Numbered from the stretch's first letter, positions 30,810 through 39,443 are shown. The stretch is DNA of 39,443 nt from Bacteroidota bacterium (GCA_018266475.1 JAFEAI010000263.1:1-39443), one strand, 5' to 3'. Notes: generated by a model from the letters alone, not told the origin. Program-made: numbers and translations.

Positions 30810-30992
30810 ATGGCCAAGAAAGGAAACCGCGTGCAAGTGATCATGGAGTGTACCGAGCACAAGAACTCGGGCCTTCCGGGCACCTCGCGCTACATCACCA
30901 CAAAGAACCGCAAGAACACGTCCGAGCGGCTGGAGTTGAAGAAATACAACCCCATCATGCGCAAGATGACCGTTCACAAAGAGATCAAGTAA
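30810..30992 (+). CDS. rpmG: 50S ribosomal protein L33
   Basis: A 60-aa protein with the L33 pattern: [20 protein letters not shown], then [13 protein letters not shown] and LELKKYNP. Bacteroidota L33 normally ends VTVHKEIK, as here. Only one cysteine is present (ECTEHK), so it is the zinc-free type. It is usually preceded by rpmB (L28) in this phylum; here oxyR and a dedicated promoter are upstream instead. The DUF4295 gene follows after 3 nt. Confidence 0.96.
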   Translation: MAKKGNRVQVIMECTEHKNSGLPGTSRYITTKNRKNTSERLELKKYNPIMRKMTVHKEIK

Positions 30993-30995
30993 GCC

Positions 30996-31154
30996 ATGGC
31001 AAAGAAAACAGTAGCATCGCTTAAGAAGGCCGACGCGAAAGTGTTCGTGAAGGTCATCCGCATGGTGAAGAACGAACAGACCGGCGGCTACCAGTTCAAC
31101 GAGCAGGTGATGCCCGCCGAGGAAGTGGACAAGGCATTGGCCGCGAAGAAGTGA
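30996..31154 (+). CDS. DUF4295 family protein
   Basis: A 52-aa basic protein, MAKKTVASLKKADAKVFVKV, continuing VIRMVKNEQTGGYQFNEQV and ending with a Lys-rich tail. This is the small Bacteroidota protein family that always sits between rpmG and ftsY; a ribosome-associated role is likely but unproven. It starts 3 nt after rpmG. Confidence 0.92.
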   Translation: MAKKTVASLKKADAKVFVKVIRMVKNEQTGGYQFNEQVMPAEEVDKALAAKK

Positions 31155-31174
31155 CCGGTACACCATAAAACTGC

Positions 31175-31209
31175 GGAAAGGCTTCCTCCGAACGGCGGGA
31201 GCCTTTTCC
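31175..31209 (+). terminator. Hairpin between the DUF4295 and ftsY genes
   Basis: GGAAAGGCTTCC (from 31175) pairs with GGGAGCCTTTTCC (to 31209) with a bulge, enclosing CCG/CGG, and is followed by ATTGG. It looks like a terminator or attenuator allowing reduced read-through into ftsY, which starts 12 nt later. Confidence 0.6.
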
Positions 31210-31221
31210 ATTGGAAGGACC

Positions 31222-32175
31222 ATGGCCCTGTTCGGATTGTTCGGCGGCAAGGAGAAGAAGCAGCAGCTCGATGCCGGGCTGGACCGCTCGCGCACCTCCT
31301 TCTTCGGCAAGCTCACCCGCGCCATAGCCGGTAAAAGCACCGTGGATGATGAGGTGCTGGACGCGTTGGAGGAAACCTTGGTGACCAGCGACGTGGGCGT
31401 GAACACCACGCTGAAGATCATCAACCGCGTACAGGAGCGGGTGAAGCGCGACGGCTACCTGGGAACCTCGGAACTGAACGGCATCCTGCGCGCGGAGATC
31501 GCCGACCTGATGCAAGGCGCCCCGCAGGAACAAGCCCCGTTCACCGTGGCAGGCGCCAAGCCCCACGTTGTCATGGTGGTAGGGGTGAACGGGGTGGGCA
31601 AAACCACCACCATCGGCAAGCTGGCCCATGCGTACAAGCAGGCGGGCAACAGTGTGCTGCTGGGCGCTGCGGACACGTTCCGGGCTGCCGCAGTGGACCA
31701 ATTGAAGATCTGGAGCGAGCGCACCGGGGTGCCGCTGGTGCAGCAGGGCATGGGCGCCGATCCCGCCGCTGTGGCCTATGACAGCGTGGAAAGCGCCAAG
31801 GCAAGGAACGTGGACGTGGTGATCATCGACACTGCAGGGCGCCTGCACAACAAGGTGAACCTGATGAACGAGCTCACCAAGGTGAAGCAGGTGATGCGCA
31901 AGGTGGTGCCGGACGCCCCGCACGAGGTGCTCCTGGTGCTGGATGCAAGCACCGGTCAAAATGCAATTGAGCAGGCACGTGAGTTCACCAAGGCCACGCA
32001 GGTAACGGCGTTGGCATTGACCAAGCTGGACGGCACGGCCAAGGGCGGCGTGGCCATTGGCATCAGTGACCAGTTCCAGGTGCCCATCAAGTACCTCGGC
32101 ACCGGGGAGGGCATTGAAGACTTGCAGGTGTTTGACAAGGCGGCCTTTGTGGAGAGCCTTTTCAAAGGCTATTGA
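31222..32175 (+). CDS. ftsY: Signal recognition particle receptor FtsY
   Basis: A 317-aa SRP-type GTPase. The helical N domain contains [19 protein letters not shown]. The G domain contains P-loop [15 protein letters not shown] (from about residue 121), [49 protein letters not shown] and the closing [15 protein letters not shown]. FtsY docks ribosome-SRP complexes at the Sec translocon. The acidic A domain is almost absent (only [13 protein letters not shown] precedes N), which is normal for this phylum. The following spacer (32176-32334) holds a GGGAAGC/GCTTCCC hairpin at 32258-32274 and nothing else recognisable. Confidence 0.97.
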   Translation: MALFGLFGGKEKKQQLDAGLDRSRTSFFGKLTRAIAGKSTVDDEVLDALEETLVTSDVGVNTTLKIINRVQERVKRDGYLGTSELNGILRAEIADLMQGAPQEQAPFTVAGAKPHVVMVVGVNGVGKTTTIGKLAHAYKQAGNSVLLGAADTFRAAAVDQLKIWSERTGVPLVQQGMGADPAAVAYDSVESAKARNVDVVIIDTAGRLHNKVNLMNELTKVKQVMRKVVPDAPHEVLLVLDASTGQNAIEQAREFTKATQVTALALTKLDGTAKGGVAIGISDQFQVPIKYLGTGEGIEDLQVFDKAAFVESLFKGY

Positions 32176-32334
32176 TCCCCTGCGGGCTCGTGCCGCATTG
32201 GTCCGTGCATCATGTGCTTCGGCTCCACCACGCTTGTGTAGCCGGGCAATCGCGTTTGGGAAGCGGGGCTTCCCACTTCTTCGCTTGCCCACTTTCCCGC
32301 ATGGGTCCGTACTGTGTACTTCCTACCGGCCGCA

Positions 32335-34611
32335 TCATTGGTGCTGCGGGGCGGCGGTGAGGGAACCGCACCCGGTGCAGTTTGTGATGATGAACTCCGT
32401 GCGGCGGTTCATCTGGTGCTCTTCCTCCGAGCATTCCACGCCGTCGGCACAGCGGTTGAGCAATTGGCGCTCCCCGTATCCCTTGCAGGTTACCCTTGCC
32501 GCCGCAATGCCTTGGGCGATCAGGAAGTCCCGCGAGCTTTCCGCGCGGCGCTGGCTCAGCGCGTCATTGTATGTGGCACTGCCGCGGCTGTCGGTGTGCG
32601 AGCGGAGGTCGATGGTGATGGAAGGGTCGGCCTTCATCATTTCCACCACCTGGCCGAGGACGGCTGCCGCGTCGCTGCGGATGCGGGCATCGCGGTAATC
32701 GAAGTAGATCGGTTGCAGGTTCATGGCCTTGGCCATGTCCACACCCTTGACCACGGGAGTGAGCGCGGTGCCCTCCGGCCCCATGAGCGCCTGTTCCAGG
32801 AACATCAGCACGCGGAAGTCCACATGGGCGGTGCGGGTGAGGTAGCCGGGCTTGGAGAACTGCACCTCCAGGGCCACATCATCACCGAAGCGGCGGTCGG
32901 GGATCTCGCCTTGGGTGATCCCTTGCGCGTTGGTGGTGCCGGAGAAGAGGAGGGTGTTGTCCCGCAGGTCGCGCACGGTCACGGTCACGCCCTCCAGCCA
33001 CTCGTCGGACTGGCCGTCGCGCACGATGGCATTCACCGGCAGGTCCATCACGCTGTTGAAGTAGATGTCGGGAAGTTCGGTGTCGCCAAAGGGCGATGCC
33101 TCGATCATGTCGTAGGGCAGCTCGGCTTCCGGCCCGTCTGCAATGTCCACGCTGATGGATGCCGCGTTGGCCGGGGCCATGAATTCGTAGATGCCTTGTT
33201 CGGAGGAGGTGGTGCGGGCCAATTCAGTGCCGTCGGCGCCCACGAGCTTCAAGGGGACGTAGGGCACGGGCTTTCCGTCGGCAATGTCCAGCACGCGGCC
33301 GGTCCACTTGCGCGCCACGTCCGGTTTGCTGTGGAGGCGGAACCGATAGATGTTCTCCGCCCCAAGTGCGCCGTCCCGGTCGGAAACAAAGAAGCCCAAC
33401 GAGCCTTCCTCGTCCAAGCAGAGGCCGAAGTCATCCGCCGCGCTGTTCACCGGTGCGCCTGCGTTTTCCACGAGGCCGTGGCCGTTTGCCCTTATCGCGC
33501 ACTGGAAGATGTCCAGCCCGCCAAGGCCCAGGTGCCCGTCCGATGCGAAGTAGAGCAGGCCGTTGTGGACAAAGGGGAATAGCTCATCGCCTTCCGTGTT
33601 CACGCCCGGGCCCAGGTTCACCGGCTCGCCCCATGGTGTGCCAAGCCCTTCGCGCTCGCAATACCAAAGGTCTTTTCCGCCTACGCCGCCGGGCATGTCG
33701 CTGGCAAAGTAGAGGCGCTTGCCGTCCTTGGTCATGGCCGGGTGCCCTACTGAATAGGAGGGGCTGTTGTAGAAAAATGCGTGTTCGCGGCCCCATCCTT
33801 CGGAGGTCCTTTCACGGATCATGATCTGCAGGTTGTTCACCCGGTCGTCGCCCAGCACCTGCTTGCCTTCCTTGATGTTGTTGCGCGTGAAATACAGTTC
33901 GCGTCCATCGGGGCTGATGATGGCGTTGCTCTCGTGGAAAGGTGTGTTGATCCCGCCGTCCATCCGCTTGACGTCGGAGACCTCACCGTCCTTGCCCAAG
34001 TGGCCCTGGTAAAGGTCGAGGAAGGGCATGCCGTTCAGGCTGTGCAGGTTTTTTGTCGTGTAGTTGTCCACGCGGTTGGAGGCGAAGTAGATCATCCGGT
34101 CCTGGATGAAAGGGGAGATCTCACTGTTCGGGCTGTTGAAATCGGCCAGTTCCACCTTGTGGGTGATCCCTTCCTCGGAGAGGATGTCGGCCAGGCGTTC
34201 CACGGCGTTTTCCTTGAGGTGCCCCCGGCTGTCGTTGGGGGAGAGCTTGGCAAACCGCTTCAGCCAAAGGTCGGCATCGGCATACTGCCCGCTTGTGCGC
34301 AGGAGCTCCGCGTATCGGTACATGTCCTCGGCGGTGGCCTGTGACGATGCTGCGACCACGGCGTACCAGCGTTCCGCATTGCGCCCGTCCCGCAGGGTCC
34401 AGTAGCAATCGGCCAGTTTGCGGGCGTGTTCAATGCTGTTTGCGTCCTTGCGGAAAGCCTGCTCGTAGAGTTCAATGGCTTCGTGGTAGCTGTAGTCCGC
34501 ATACAGCCGGTCCGCCTGGCGGAGCAGTCCGCTTTGGGCGAAGGCGGGGGTGCCCAGGAGGAGCAGGCCGCACAGGAGCCCTGAGGAGCGCATGTGGTGA
34601 AAGGTGCGCAT
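32335..34611 (-). CDS. TPR-PD40-CRD-OmpA outer-membrane-associated protein, T9SS cassette
   Basis: A 758-aa protein with a signal peptide (MRSSGLLCGLLLLGTPAFAQ). TPR repeats cover about residues 30-130 (YADYSYHEAIELYEQAF). PD40 blades cover about 150-440 (IISPDGRELYFTRN, AMTKDGKRLYFASD). One or two CRD/Ig-like beta domains occupy about 435-620 (GRVLDIADGKPVPYVPL), and the OmpA domain about 629-750 (SHTDSRGSATYN, QMNRRTEFII). Same design as 19277-21253. As the third gene after a type B cargo and a PorP/SprF gene, it matches the common cargo-PorP-OmpA cassette and probably anchors the surface complex to peptidoglycan. The ATG at 34611 lies 2 nt after the PorP stop; Met7 is an alternative. Confidence 0.92.
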   Translation of the reverse strand: MRTFHHMRSSGLLCGLLLLGTPAFAQSGLLRQADRLYADYSYHEAIELYEQAFRKDANSIEHARKLADCYWTLRDGRNAERWYAVVAASSQATAEDMYRYAELLRTSGQYADADLWLKRFAKLSPNDSRGHLKENAVERLADILSEEGITHKVELADFNSPNSEISPFIQDRMIYFASNRVDNYTTKNLHSLNGMPFLDLYQGHLGKDGEVSDVKRMDGGINTPFHESNAIISPDGRELYFTRNNIKEGKQVLGDDRVNNLQIMIRERTSEGWGREHAFFYNSPSYSVGHPAMTKDGKRLYFASDMPGGVGGKDLWYCEREGLGTPWGEPVNLGPGVNTEGDELFPFVHNGLLYFASDGHLGLGGLDIFQCAIRANGHGLVENAGAPVNSAADDFGLCLDEEGSLGFFVSDRDGALGAENIYRFRLHSKPDVARKWTGRVLDIADGKPVPYVPLKLVGADGTELARTTSSEQGIYEFMAPANAASISVDIADGPEAELPYDMIEASPFGDTELPDIYFNSVMDLPVNAIVRDGQSDEWLEGVTVTVRDLRDNTLLFSGTTNAQGITQGEIPDRRFGDDVALEVQFSKPGYLTRTAHVDFRVLMFLEQALMGPEGTALTPVVKGVDMAKAMNLQPIYFDYRDARIRSDAAAVLGQVVEMMKADPSITIDLRSHTDSRGSATYNDALSQRRAESSRDFLIAQGIAAARVTCKGYGERQLLNRCADGVECSEEEHQMNRRTEFIITNCTGCGSLTAAPQHQ

Positions 34612-34613
34612 GG

Positions 34614-35564
34614 TCAGAAGTAGCGGGGTGAGCGGATGCGTTCGCGGGTGAAGACGGGATTGTAGCTGAGCATCACCTCATGTGCCCCGTTGGCATATCG
34701 GTTCAGGCGGCTGACGCCGAGGTCATAGGCATAGCCCACGCGGAACTGGTCGGTGGCCTGCACAGCGAGGATGCCCGTGGCACAATCGCCTTGGCGATAG
34801 GCTGCACCAAGCATGAACTTGTCCTGGAAGAAGAATACGGCGGAGAGGTCCGTGGTGATGGGTGCGCCTTCGGTGGCGCGCACCATGATGGATGGCTTGA
34901 ATTTGACGGTGCCCATGGGGAACACATAGCCCGCGGTAAGGAAGGCGTGGGTGGCCTCCTGCATAAAGCGCGTGGTGATGCCGTCGTCGTTGTAGCGCCC
35001 CAGGTAGTTGCGCAGCAACCTGGGCACGGAAAGGCCTACATAGCCCTTCTTGGACCAGAGGTAGGCGCCGAACCCGAAATTGGGATGGACGCGCCCGGCA
35101 AGGTCGGCCTGGAAGGTGGGGTCGTTGGGGTCGGTGTTCTCCACCTGGGTGTTGGCGATGTGGACGTAATCCAATCCCCCCTTGAGGCCAAGCGCGAGCC
35201 GGGTTTCTGCATTCACCTTGAACCGGTATGCAATGTCGCCGTAGGCGCTGGTGGTGTAGGTGCGGCCGATGCGGTCGTTTACAAGGCTGCCGCCGAGGCC
35301 GAGCGAACGTGCGTTCACCGGGCTGTGCGCCGAGAGGCTGTGGGTAACCGGCGCGCCATTGATGGCGGACCATTGGACGCGGGAGAGCAAGGTGGCGTTC
35401 AGCACATCGGCGCTGCCCGCATAGCCGGGCTGAATGGCCATCATGTTCCACATGTACATGCTGTACATGGGGTCCTGCTGGGCACTTGCGCTGCCCATGG
35501 AGACCATGAACAACAGTGCCGCTACCGTTCTCATGCGGAAGGCTTCTACAGTGAATTGCCTCAT
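34614..35564 (-). CDS. PorP/SprF family outer-membrane protein
   Basis: A 316-aa protein with a signal peptide ending near SMGSASAQ. The family start of the mature chain, QQDPMYSMYMWNMMAIQPGY, is present, followed by barrel strands such as SLGLGGSLVNDRIG, LALGLKGGLDYVH, HPNFGFGAYLW, VGLSVPRLL, FKPSIMVRATEGAP, FFFQDKFMLGAAYR and the C-terminal VMLSYNPVF. PorP/SprF proteins are T9SS-associated barrels that hold type B sorted cargo at the surface; SprF is needed for SprB export in Flavobacterium johnsoniae. The ATG at 35564 overlaps the cargo stop (ATGA), supporting that start; Met11 at 35534 gives a cleaner signal peptide. Confidence 0.93.
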   Translation of the reverse strand: MRQFTVEAFRMRTVAALLFMVSMGSASAQQDPMYSMYMWNMMAIQPGYAGSADVLNATLLSRVQWSAINGAPVTHSLSAHSPVNARSLGLGGSLVNDRIGRTYTTSAYGDIAYRFKVNAETRLALGLKGGLDYVHIANTQVENTDPNDPTFQADLAGRVHPNFGFGAYLWSKKGYVGLSVPRLLRNYLGRYNDDGITTRFMQEATHAFLTAGYVFPMGTVKFKPSIMVRATEGAPITTDLSAVFFFQDKFMLGAAYRQGDCATGILAVQATDQFRVGYAYDLGVSRLNRYANGAHEVMLSYNPVFTRERIRSPRYF

Positions 35565-38500
35565 CGGTTCAGTTGGAGGTAGCCGGTACGGGTTTCGCCG
35601 TTGCCGAGGGTGAGCTGGTAGAAGTAGGTGCCAGCGGGCAGTTCGCCTGGCAGGGAGCCGCCCTTGGTGACTTGGCCGGCCCACCCGTTGGCGTACGGCT
35701 TGGCCTCATAGAGCAGCTTGCCCCAGCGGTTGAAGATCACCACCTCGTTTTCCGGGTAGTATTCAATGCCCTGGATCACCCATGTGTCGGCGATGCCGTC
35801 GCCGTTGGGTGAGAATCCGGAGGGGATCACCAAGGGCGGCTGTGGCTTCACGGTGTGTACCGTGGTGGTGCAGGTGCTGGTGTTGCCGCTGGCATCGGTG
35901 ACGGTGAGCACCACCTGGAATTCACCTTCGCCCTGGAAGTGCAGGGTGTCGAGCTGCAAGGTGAGCGCCCCCGATCCGCAGTTGTCCGTGCTGTTTCCCC
36001 CCACGTCCGAGGCGGTGATGGTCACCTGGCCTTCAGGGTCCAGGAAAACGGTGATCTCCTTGCAAATGGCCGTTGGTGCGATGGTGTCCAGCACGGTGAC
36101 CAGGGCCTCGCAACTGGCGGTGTTGCCCATGTTGTCGAACACGGTGAGCGTTACGGGGTTTGAGCCAAGGTCGGCGCAGTTGAACACGGTGCGGCTGGCG
36201 GTCATGGCGGTGATCCCTTCGTTGTCGAAGCTGCCGCCATCGATCAGCTGGGGCGTGATGCTGGCGTTGCCGTTGGCATCCAAGTAGATGGTGGCGTTCT
36301 GGCACAGGGCCACCGGCGGGATGTTGTCGATCACGGTGACCGTGGAGGTGCAGGTGCTGGTGTTGCCGCTGGCATCTGTGACGGTGAGCTGTACCGTGTA
36401 GGTGCCGGTGGCGGTGAAGGTGGATTGGCTCAGGCTGTAGCTGATGCCGCCTTGGCAATTGTCCGTGCTGTTGCCGCCCACGGTGGCACCGGTGATCACC
36501 GCCTGCCCTTGGTTGTCCAGCACCACGGTGATGTTCTGGCACACGGCCACGGGGGCGATGGTGTCCAGCACGGTGACCAGGGCGATGCAGAAGGTCTGGT
36601 TGCCGCTGTTGTCCGTCACGATGAGCGTCACGTTGTTCTGCCCGAGGTTGTTGCAGCCGAAGGTGGTTTGGCTGGTGCCCAATGTGATGGCGCCTCCAGT
36701 GTCATAGCTGCCGCCGTCGATCATTTCCGGCGTGATGGCTGCATGGCCGTCCGGCCCGAGATAGATGGTGGCGTTCTGGCAGAGGGCCACGGGCGGCGCA
36801 TCGTCCACCACGGTAACCGTGGAGGTGCAGGTGCTGCTGTTGCCGCTGGCATCGGTAACGGTGAGCTGTACGGTGTAGGTGCCTGTGGCGGTGAATGTGG
36901 ATTGGCTGAGCGTGTAGCTGAGGCCATTGCCGCAGTTGTCGGTGCTGTTGGCACCGATCATTGTGCCGGTGATGGCTGCGGTGCCATCGGACCCAAGGGT
37001 GACGGTGATGTTCTGGCATGCGGCGTTGGGCGCAATGGTGTCCAGCACCGTGACCTGTGCCAGGCAGAATGCCTGGTTGCCGCTTGCGTCGGTTACGATC
37101 AGGGTTACACTGTTGCCGCCTGTGTTGTTGCAGTTGAAGGAGGTTTGGCTGGCGGACAGCGTGACCGGCCCTTGGAGGTCGAAGCTGCCACCGTCGATCA
37201 TGGCCGGAGTGATGCTCGCGTTGCCGTTGGCATCTAAGTAGATGGTGGCATTCTGGCAAAGCGCCGTGGGCGGCATGTCGTCCCCTACGGTGACCGTGGA
37301 GGTGCAGGTGCTGCTGTTGCCGCTGGCATCGGTAACGGTGAGCACCACGGTGTAGGTGCCGGAGGCGGTGAAGGTGGATTGGCTCAGTGCATAGGTCAGG
37401 CCGTTTCCGCAGTTGTCGGTGCTGTTGCCACCGACCATGGCCGCGGTGATGGTTGCAATGCCGTTCGCATCCTGGCTCACGGTGATGGCCTGGCAAACGG
37501 CGTTGGGCGCGATGGTGTCCAGCACGGTGACCTGTGCGATGCAGAATGCCTGGTTCCCGCTGTTGTCGGTCACGATCAGCGTCACGCTGTTCGCCCCCAG
37601 GTTGTTGCAGTTGAAGCTGGTTTGGCTGGCGGCCAGGGTCACGGGGCCTTGCAGGTCATAGCTGCCCGCATTGATCGTCTGCGGCGTGATGCTTGCAGCG
37701 CCGGAAGCGTTCAGGTAGATGGTCGTGTTCTGGCAGAAGGCCACTGGTGGGTCGTCGTCGATCACGGTGACCGTGGCCGTGCAGGTACTGGTGTTTCCGC
37801 TGGCGTCGGTGGCGGTGAGCACTACGCTATAGGTGCCGGTGGCGGTGAAGGTGGTCTGGCTCAGTGAAAGGGTGAGTGCCCCGCTGCAGTTGTCGGTGCT
37901 GTTGGCGCCCACCTGTGCAGGGGTGATGGTGACGGTTCCGCCGGCACCGAGGCTCACGGTGATGTTTTGGCAAATGGCCGTGGGCGAAATGGTGTCCAGT
38001 ACCGTCACCGTGGTAGCGCAGAAGGCCATGTTGTTCGACGGGTCGGACCCCAGCAGATAGGTGGAGTTTGCGCCGAGCTGGTTGCAATGGAAGATGCTGG
38101 GCAGCGTGAGGAGGGTGAGCACGCCGCTGTTGTCGTGGCTGCCGGCATCGATCGCTGAAGCATTGAGCGTGGCCGTGCCGTTGTTGTCCACGTAGATGGT
38201 TGTGGGCTGGCAAAGGATCACCGGGGGTGTGTTGTCGATCACGGTCACGGTGGCCACGCAGGTGGAAACGTTGCCGTAGATGTCGGTTACCGTCAGCGTT
38301 ACGGGGTAGGTGCCGGCTGCAGTGAAGGTGGTGGGTGTGGCGGTGATGCTGGCGATCCCGCAGTTGTCGGTGCTGCCGCCGTTCACCATGGCAGCCGTGA
38401 TGCTGGCGTTGCCGCTGGCGTCCATGATCACGGAGACGTTCTGGCAGTTGACCACAGGTGCTTCAGTGTCCACCACCGTCACGGTAAAGGAGCAGGTGGC

Positions 38501-39443
38501 GGTGAGCCCGGCTGCGTCGGTGACTTGGTAGGATACGGTGGTGGTGCCCACCGGGAAGGTGCTGCCGCTAGGCAATCCTGCGGTCTGCGTTAAGCTGGTG
38601 CTGCAATTGTCCGATACCACGGGTAGCGGATAGGTGACCACCGCGCCGCAAATGCCCGCGTTGTTGTTCACAGTGATGTTCGCGGGGCAATTGATGCTCG
38701 GCGCGATGTTGTCCACTACGGTAACAACCGCCGTGCATGTGCTGCTGTTCCCGCTGGGGTCTGTCACGGTAAGGGTCACGTTGTTTGGGCCCAGGTTGCT
38801 GCAATTGAAGTTGCTTTGGCTTATACCCAGATTGGCTACGCTGCAGTTGTCGAATGACCCGCCATCAATGGTTGCCGACGTGATGCTCGCATGGCCGGTG
38901 CCGTCCAAGTAGATGGTGGCGTTCTGGCAGATCGCCGTTGGCGCGGTGTTGTCCGTCACGGTCACCGTGAAGGAACACGTGGTGCTATTGCCGCTGGCAT
39001 CGGTGGCGGTGTAGGTCACCGTGGTGGTGCCCAGGGGGAAGGCATCGCCGCTGCTGTGGTCGCTGGTGAAGGAAGCCGCGGAGCAGTTGTCGCTGGCCGT
39101 AGGCGCGGTCCAGGTGGCAATTGCGTTGCAAGAACTACCGGCGTTGATGCTGATGTTGGCCGGGCATCCGGCGATCACCGGCGCGGTGTTGTCGGTGACG
39201 GTCACCGTGAAGGAACACGTGGTGCTATTGCCGCTGGCATCGGTGGCGGTGTAGGTCACGGTGGTGGTTCCCAGCGGGAAGGTATCACCGCTGTTGTGGT
39301 TGCTGGTGAAGCTGGCCACGGAGCAGTTGTCGCTCGCAGTGGGCGCGGTCCAGGTGGCAATTGCGTTGCAAGAACTACCGGCGTTGTTGCTGATGTTGGC
39401 CGGGCATCCGGCGATCACGGGCGCGGTGTTGTCGGTGACGGTC
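35561..39443 (-). CDS. Giant HYR-repeat surface protein with T9SS type B sorting domain (5' end outside window)
   Basis: About 1293 residues are visible, and the frame is still open at the window edge. Fifteen HYR/Ig-like units of 79-80 aa are seen, each starting near AP-x-A-x-CQN-I and ending LTVTDASGNSSTC-x-VTV-D. The last 90 residues are the gliding-motility C-terminal domain: PSGFSPNGDGIADTW, VVIFNRWGKLLYE, LPAGTYFYQLTLGNG, GYLQLNR. This CTD directs T9SS export with PorP/SprF-dependent attachment (type B). Conserved Cys pairs in each unit suggest disulfides. Most central units alternate between two types, giving an exact 477-bp period. The likely role is an adhesin or motility filament. 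It heads the cassette with PorP/SprF and OmpA-family genes. Confidence 0.93.
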   Translation of the reverse strand, partial: TVTDNTAPVIAGCPANISNNAGSSCNAIATWTAPTASDNCSVASFTSNHNSGDTFPLGTTTVTYTATDASGNSTTCSFTVTVTDNTAPVIAGCPANISINAGSSCNAIATWTAPTASDNCSAASFTSDHSSGDAFPLGTTTVTYTATDASGNSTTCSFTVTVTDNTAPTAICQNATIYLDGTGHASITSATIDGGSFDNCSVANLGISQSNFNCSNLGPNNVTLTVTDPSGNSSTCTAVVTVVDNIAPSINCPANITVNNNAGICGAVVTYPLPVVSDNCSTSLTQTAGLPSGSTFPVGTTTVSYQVTDAAGLTATCSFTVTVVDTEAPVVNCQNVSVIMDASGNASITAAMVNGGSTDNCGIASITATPTTFTAAGTYPVTLTVTDIYGNVSTCVATVTVIDNTPPVILCQPTTIYVDNNGTATLNASAIDAGSHDNSGVLTLLTLPSIFHCNQLGANSTYLLGSDPSNNMAFCATTVTVLDTISPTAICQNITVSLGAGGTVTITPAQVGANSTDNCSGALTLSLSQTTFTATGTYSVVLTATDASGNTSTCTATVTVIDDDPPVAFCQNTTIYLNASGAASITPQTINAGSYDLQGPVTLAASQTSFNCNNLGANSVTLIVTDNSGNQAFCIAQVTVLDTIAPNAVCQAITVSQDANGIATITAAMVGGNSTDNCGNGLTYALSQSTFTASGTYTVVLTVTDASGNSSTCTSTVTVGDDMPPTALCQNATIYLDANGNASITPAMIDGGSFDLQGPVTLSASQTSFNCNNTGGNSVTLIVTDASGNQAFCLAQVTVLDTIAPNAACQNITVTLGSDGTAAITGTMIGANSTDNCGNGLSYTLSQSTFTATGTYTVQLTVTDASGNSSTCTSTVTVVDDAPPVALCQNATIYLGPDGHAAITPEMIDGGSYDTGGAITLGTSQTTFGCNNLGQNNVTLIVTDNSGNQTFCIALVTVLDTIAPVAVCQNITVVLDNQGQAVITGATVGGNSTDNCQGGISYSLSQSTFTATGTYTVQLTVTDASGNTSTCTSTVTVIDNIPPVALCQNATIYLDANGNASITPQLIDGGSFDNEGITAMTASRTVFNCADLGSNPVTLTVFDNMGNTASCEALVTVLDTIAPTAICKEITVFLDPEGQVTITASDVGGNSTDNCGSGALTLQLDTLHFQGEGEFQVVLTVTDASGNTSTCTTTVHTVKPQPPLVIPSGFSPNGDGIADTWVIQGIEYYPENEVVIFNRWGKLLYEAKPYANGWAGQVTKGGSLPGELPAGTYFYQLTLGNGETRTGYLQLNR
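36285..38193. repeat. Higher-order 477-bp repeat in the HYR gene
   Basis: The element TAGATGGT (the reverse of codons for the TIY segment in CQNATIYL) occurs at 36285, 36762, 37239, 37716 and 38193. All four intervals are exactly 477 bp (159 codons), each covering one A-type and one B-type HYR unit. Confidence 0.85.
38941..39443. repeat. Near-identical 240-bp tandem units in the HYR gene
   Basis: 38941-39180 and 39181-39420 are nearly identical, for example GTGAAGGAACACGTGGTGCT at the same offset, and a third unit starts at 39421. They encode consecutive IAGCPANIS HYR units. The low divergence points to recent duplication. Confidence 0.9.

Noticed and set aside
31096-32292. 398-aa open frame on the minus strand
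   Set aside because: Antisense to ftsY, whose GTPase motifs are unambiguous.
32314-33582. 422-aa open frame on the plus strand
   Set aside because: Antisense to the OmpA-family gene; no recognisable motif.

Overview
The window is GC-rich (about 60-65% by eye) chromosomal DNA from a member of the Bacteroidota, most likely a high-GC Flavobacteriales lineage. Three things support this: type IX secretion (T9SS) signatures (a giant HYR-repeat protein with a gliding-motility-type C-terminal sorting domain, a PorP/SprF protein and two TPR-PD40-OmpA proteins), the rpmG-DUF4295-ftsY gene order, and Bacteroidota-type promoters (TTTG, 19-nt spacer, TAnnTTyG) with no Shine-Dalgarno sequences. Many TTTGC-type -7 elements sit only 4-20 nt before the ATG.

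Layout. 1-5454 (minus strand): a surface-glycan-like module transcribed as carbamoyltransferase, SGNH hydrolase, DUF5989, SxtJ-like protein and an asparagine synthase-like amidotransferase (cut by the window edge), preceded by lpdA. 5564-6218: a DUF2752/dispanin membrane pair. 6405-7456: two small membrane proteins separated by a terminator. 7512-7900: an unusual spacer made of two heptanucleotide repeat families; the larger one abuts the ridA stop codon and puts about 40 GGG runs on the minus strand. 8330-11722: surE, a small membrane protein, lpxB and a SpoIID/LytB protein, tightly packed. 11736-14564: an outer-membrane barrel, a doubtful small ORF and an M14 carboxypeptidase.

14640-16800 is a sharply AT-rich island (about 40% GC) with a pirin gene and a beta-helix-like gene in one operon. 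It lies beside a tyrosine-recombinase pseudogene that has lost its N-terminal domain and carries one in-frame TAA just before the catalytic His/Tyr segment. The island looks horizontally acquired.

17724-24449: a conserved unknown, a spacer holding a promoter plus a probable structured RNA (6S-like closing stem and T7 tract) directly before queE, a TPR-PD40-CRD-OmpA protein translationally coupled to queE, a DsbA/FrnE-like protein, a Gdx-type SMR transporter, an orphan vsr endonuclease, a DUF6787 protein and a PD40 lipoprotein. 24711-28409: a large secreted GSDH-type sugar dehydrogenase with PKD and PA14 domains and a Bacteroidota C-terminal cassette. 28489-30754: a peroxide-defence locus (AhpD-like and 2-Cys peroxiredoxin genes divergent from oxyR, with a dyad in the shared promoter). 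30810-32175: rpmG, DUF4295, ftsY.

32335 to the end (minus strand): a T9SS cargo cassette in the order giant HYR-repeat type B cargo (5' end outside the window), PorP/SprF protein, OmpA-family protein, with overlapping or 2-nt junctions. The cargo gene carries a higher-order repeat of exactly 477 bp and, near the window edge, near-identical 240-bp units.

No tRNA, rRNA, CRISPR array or intact insertion sequence was seen.
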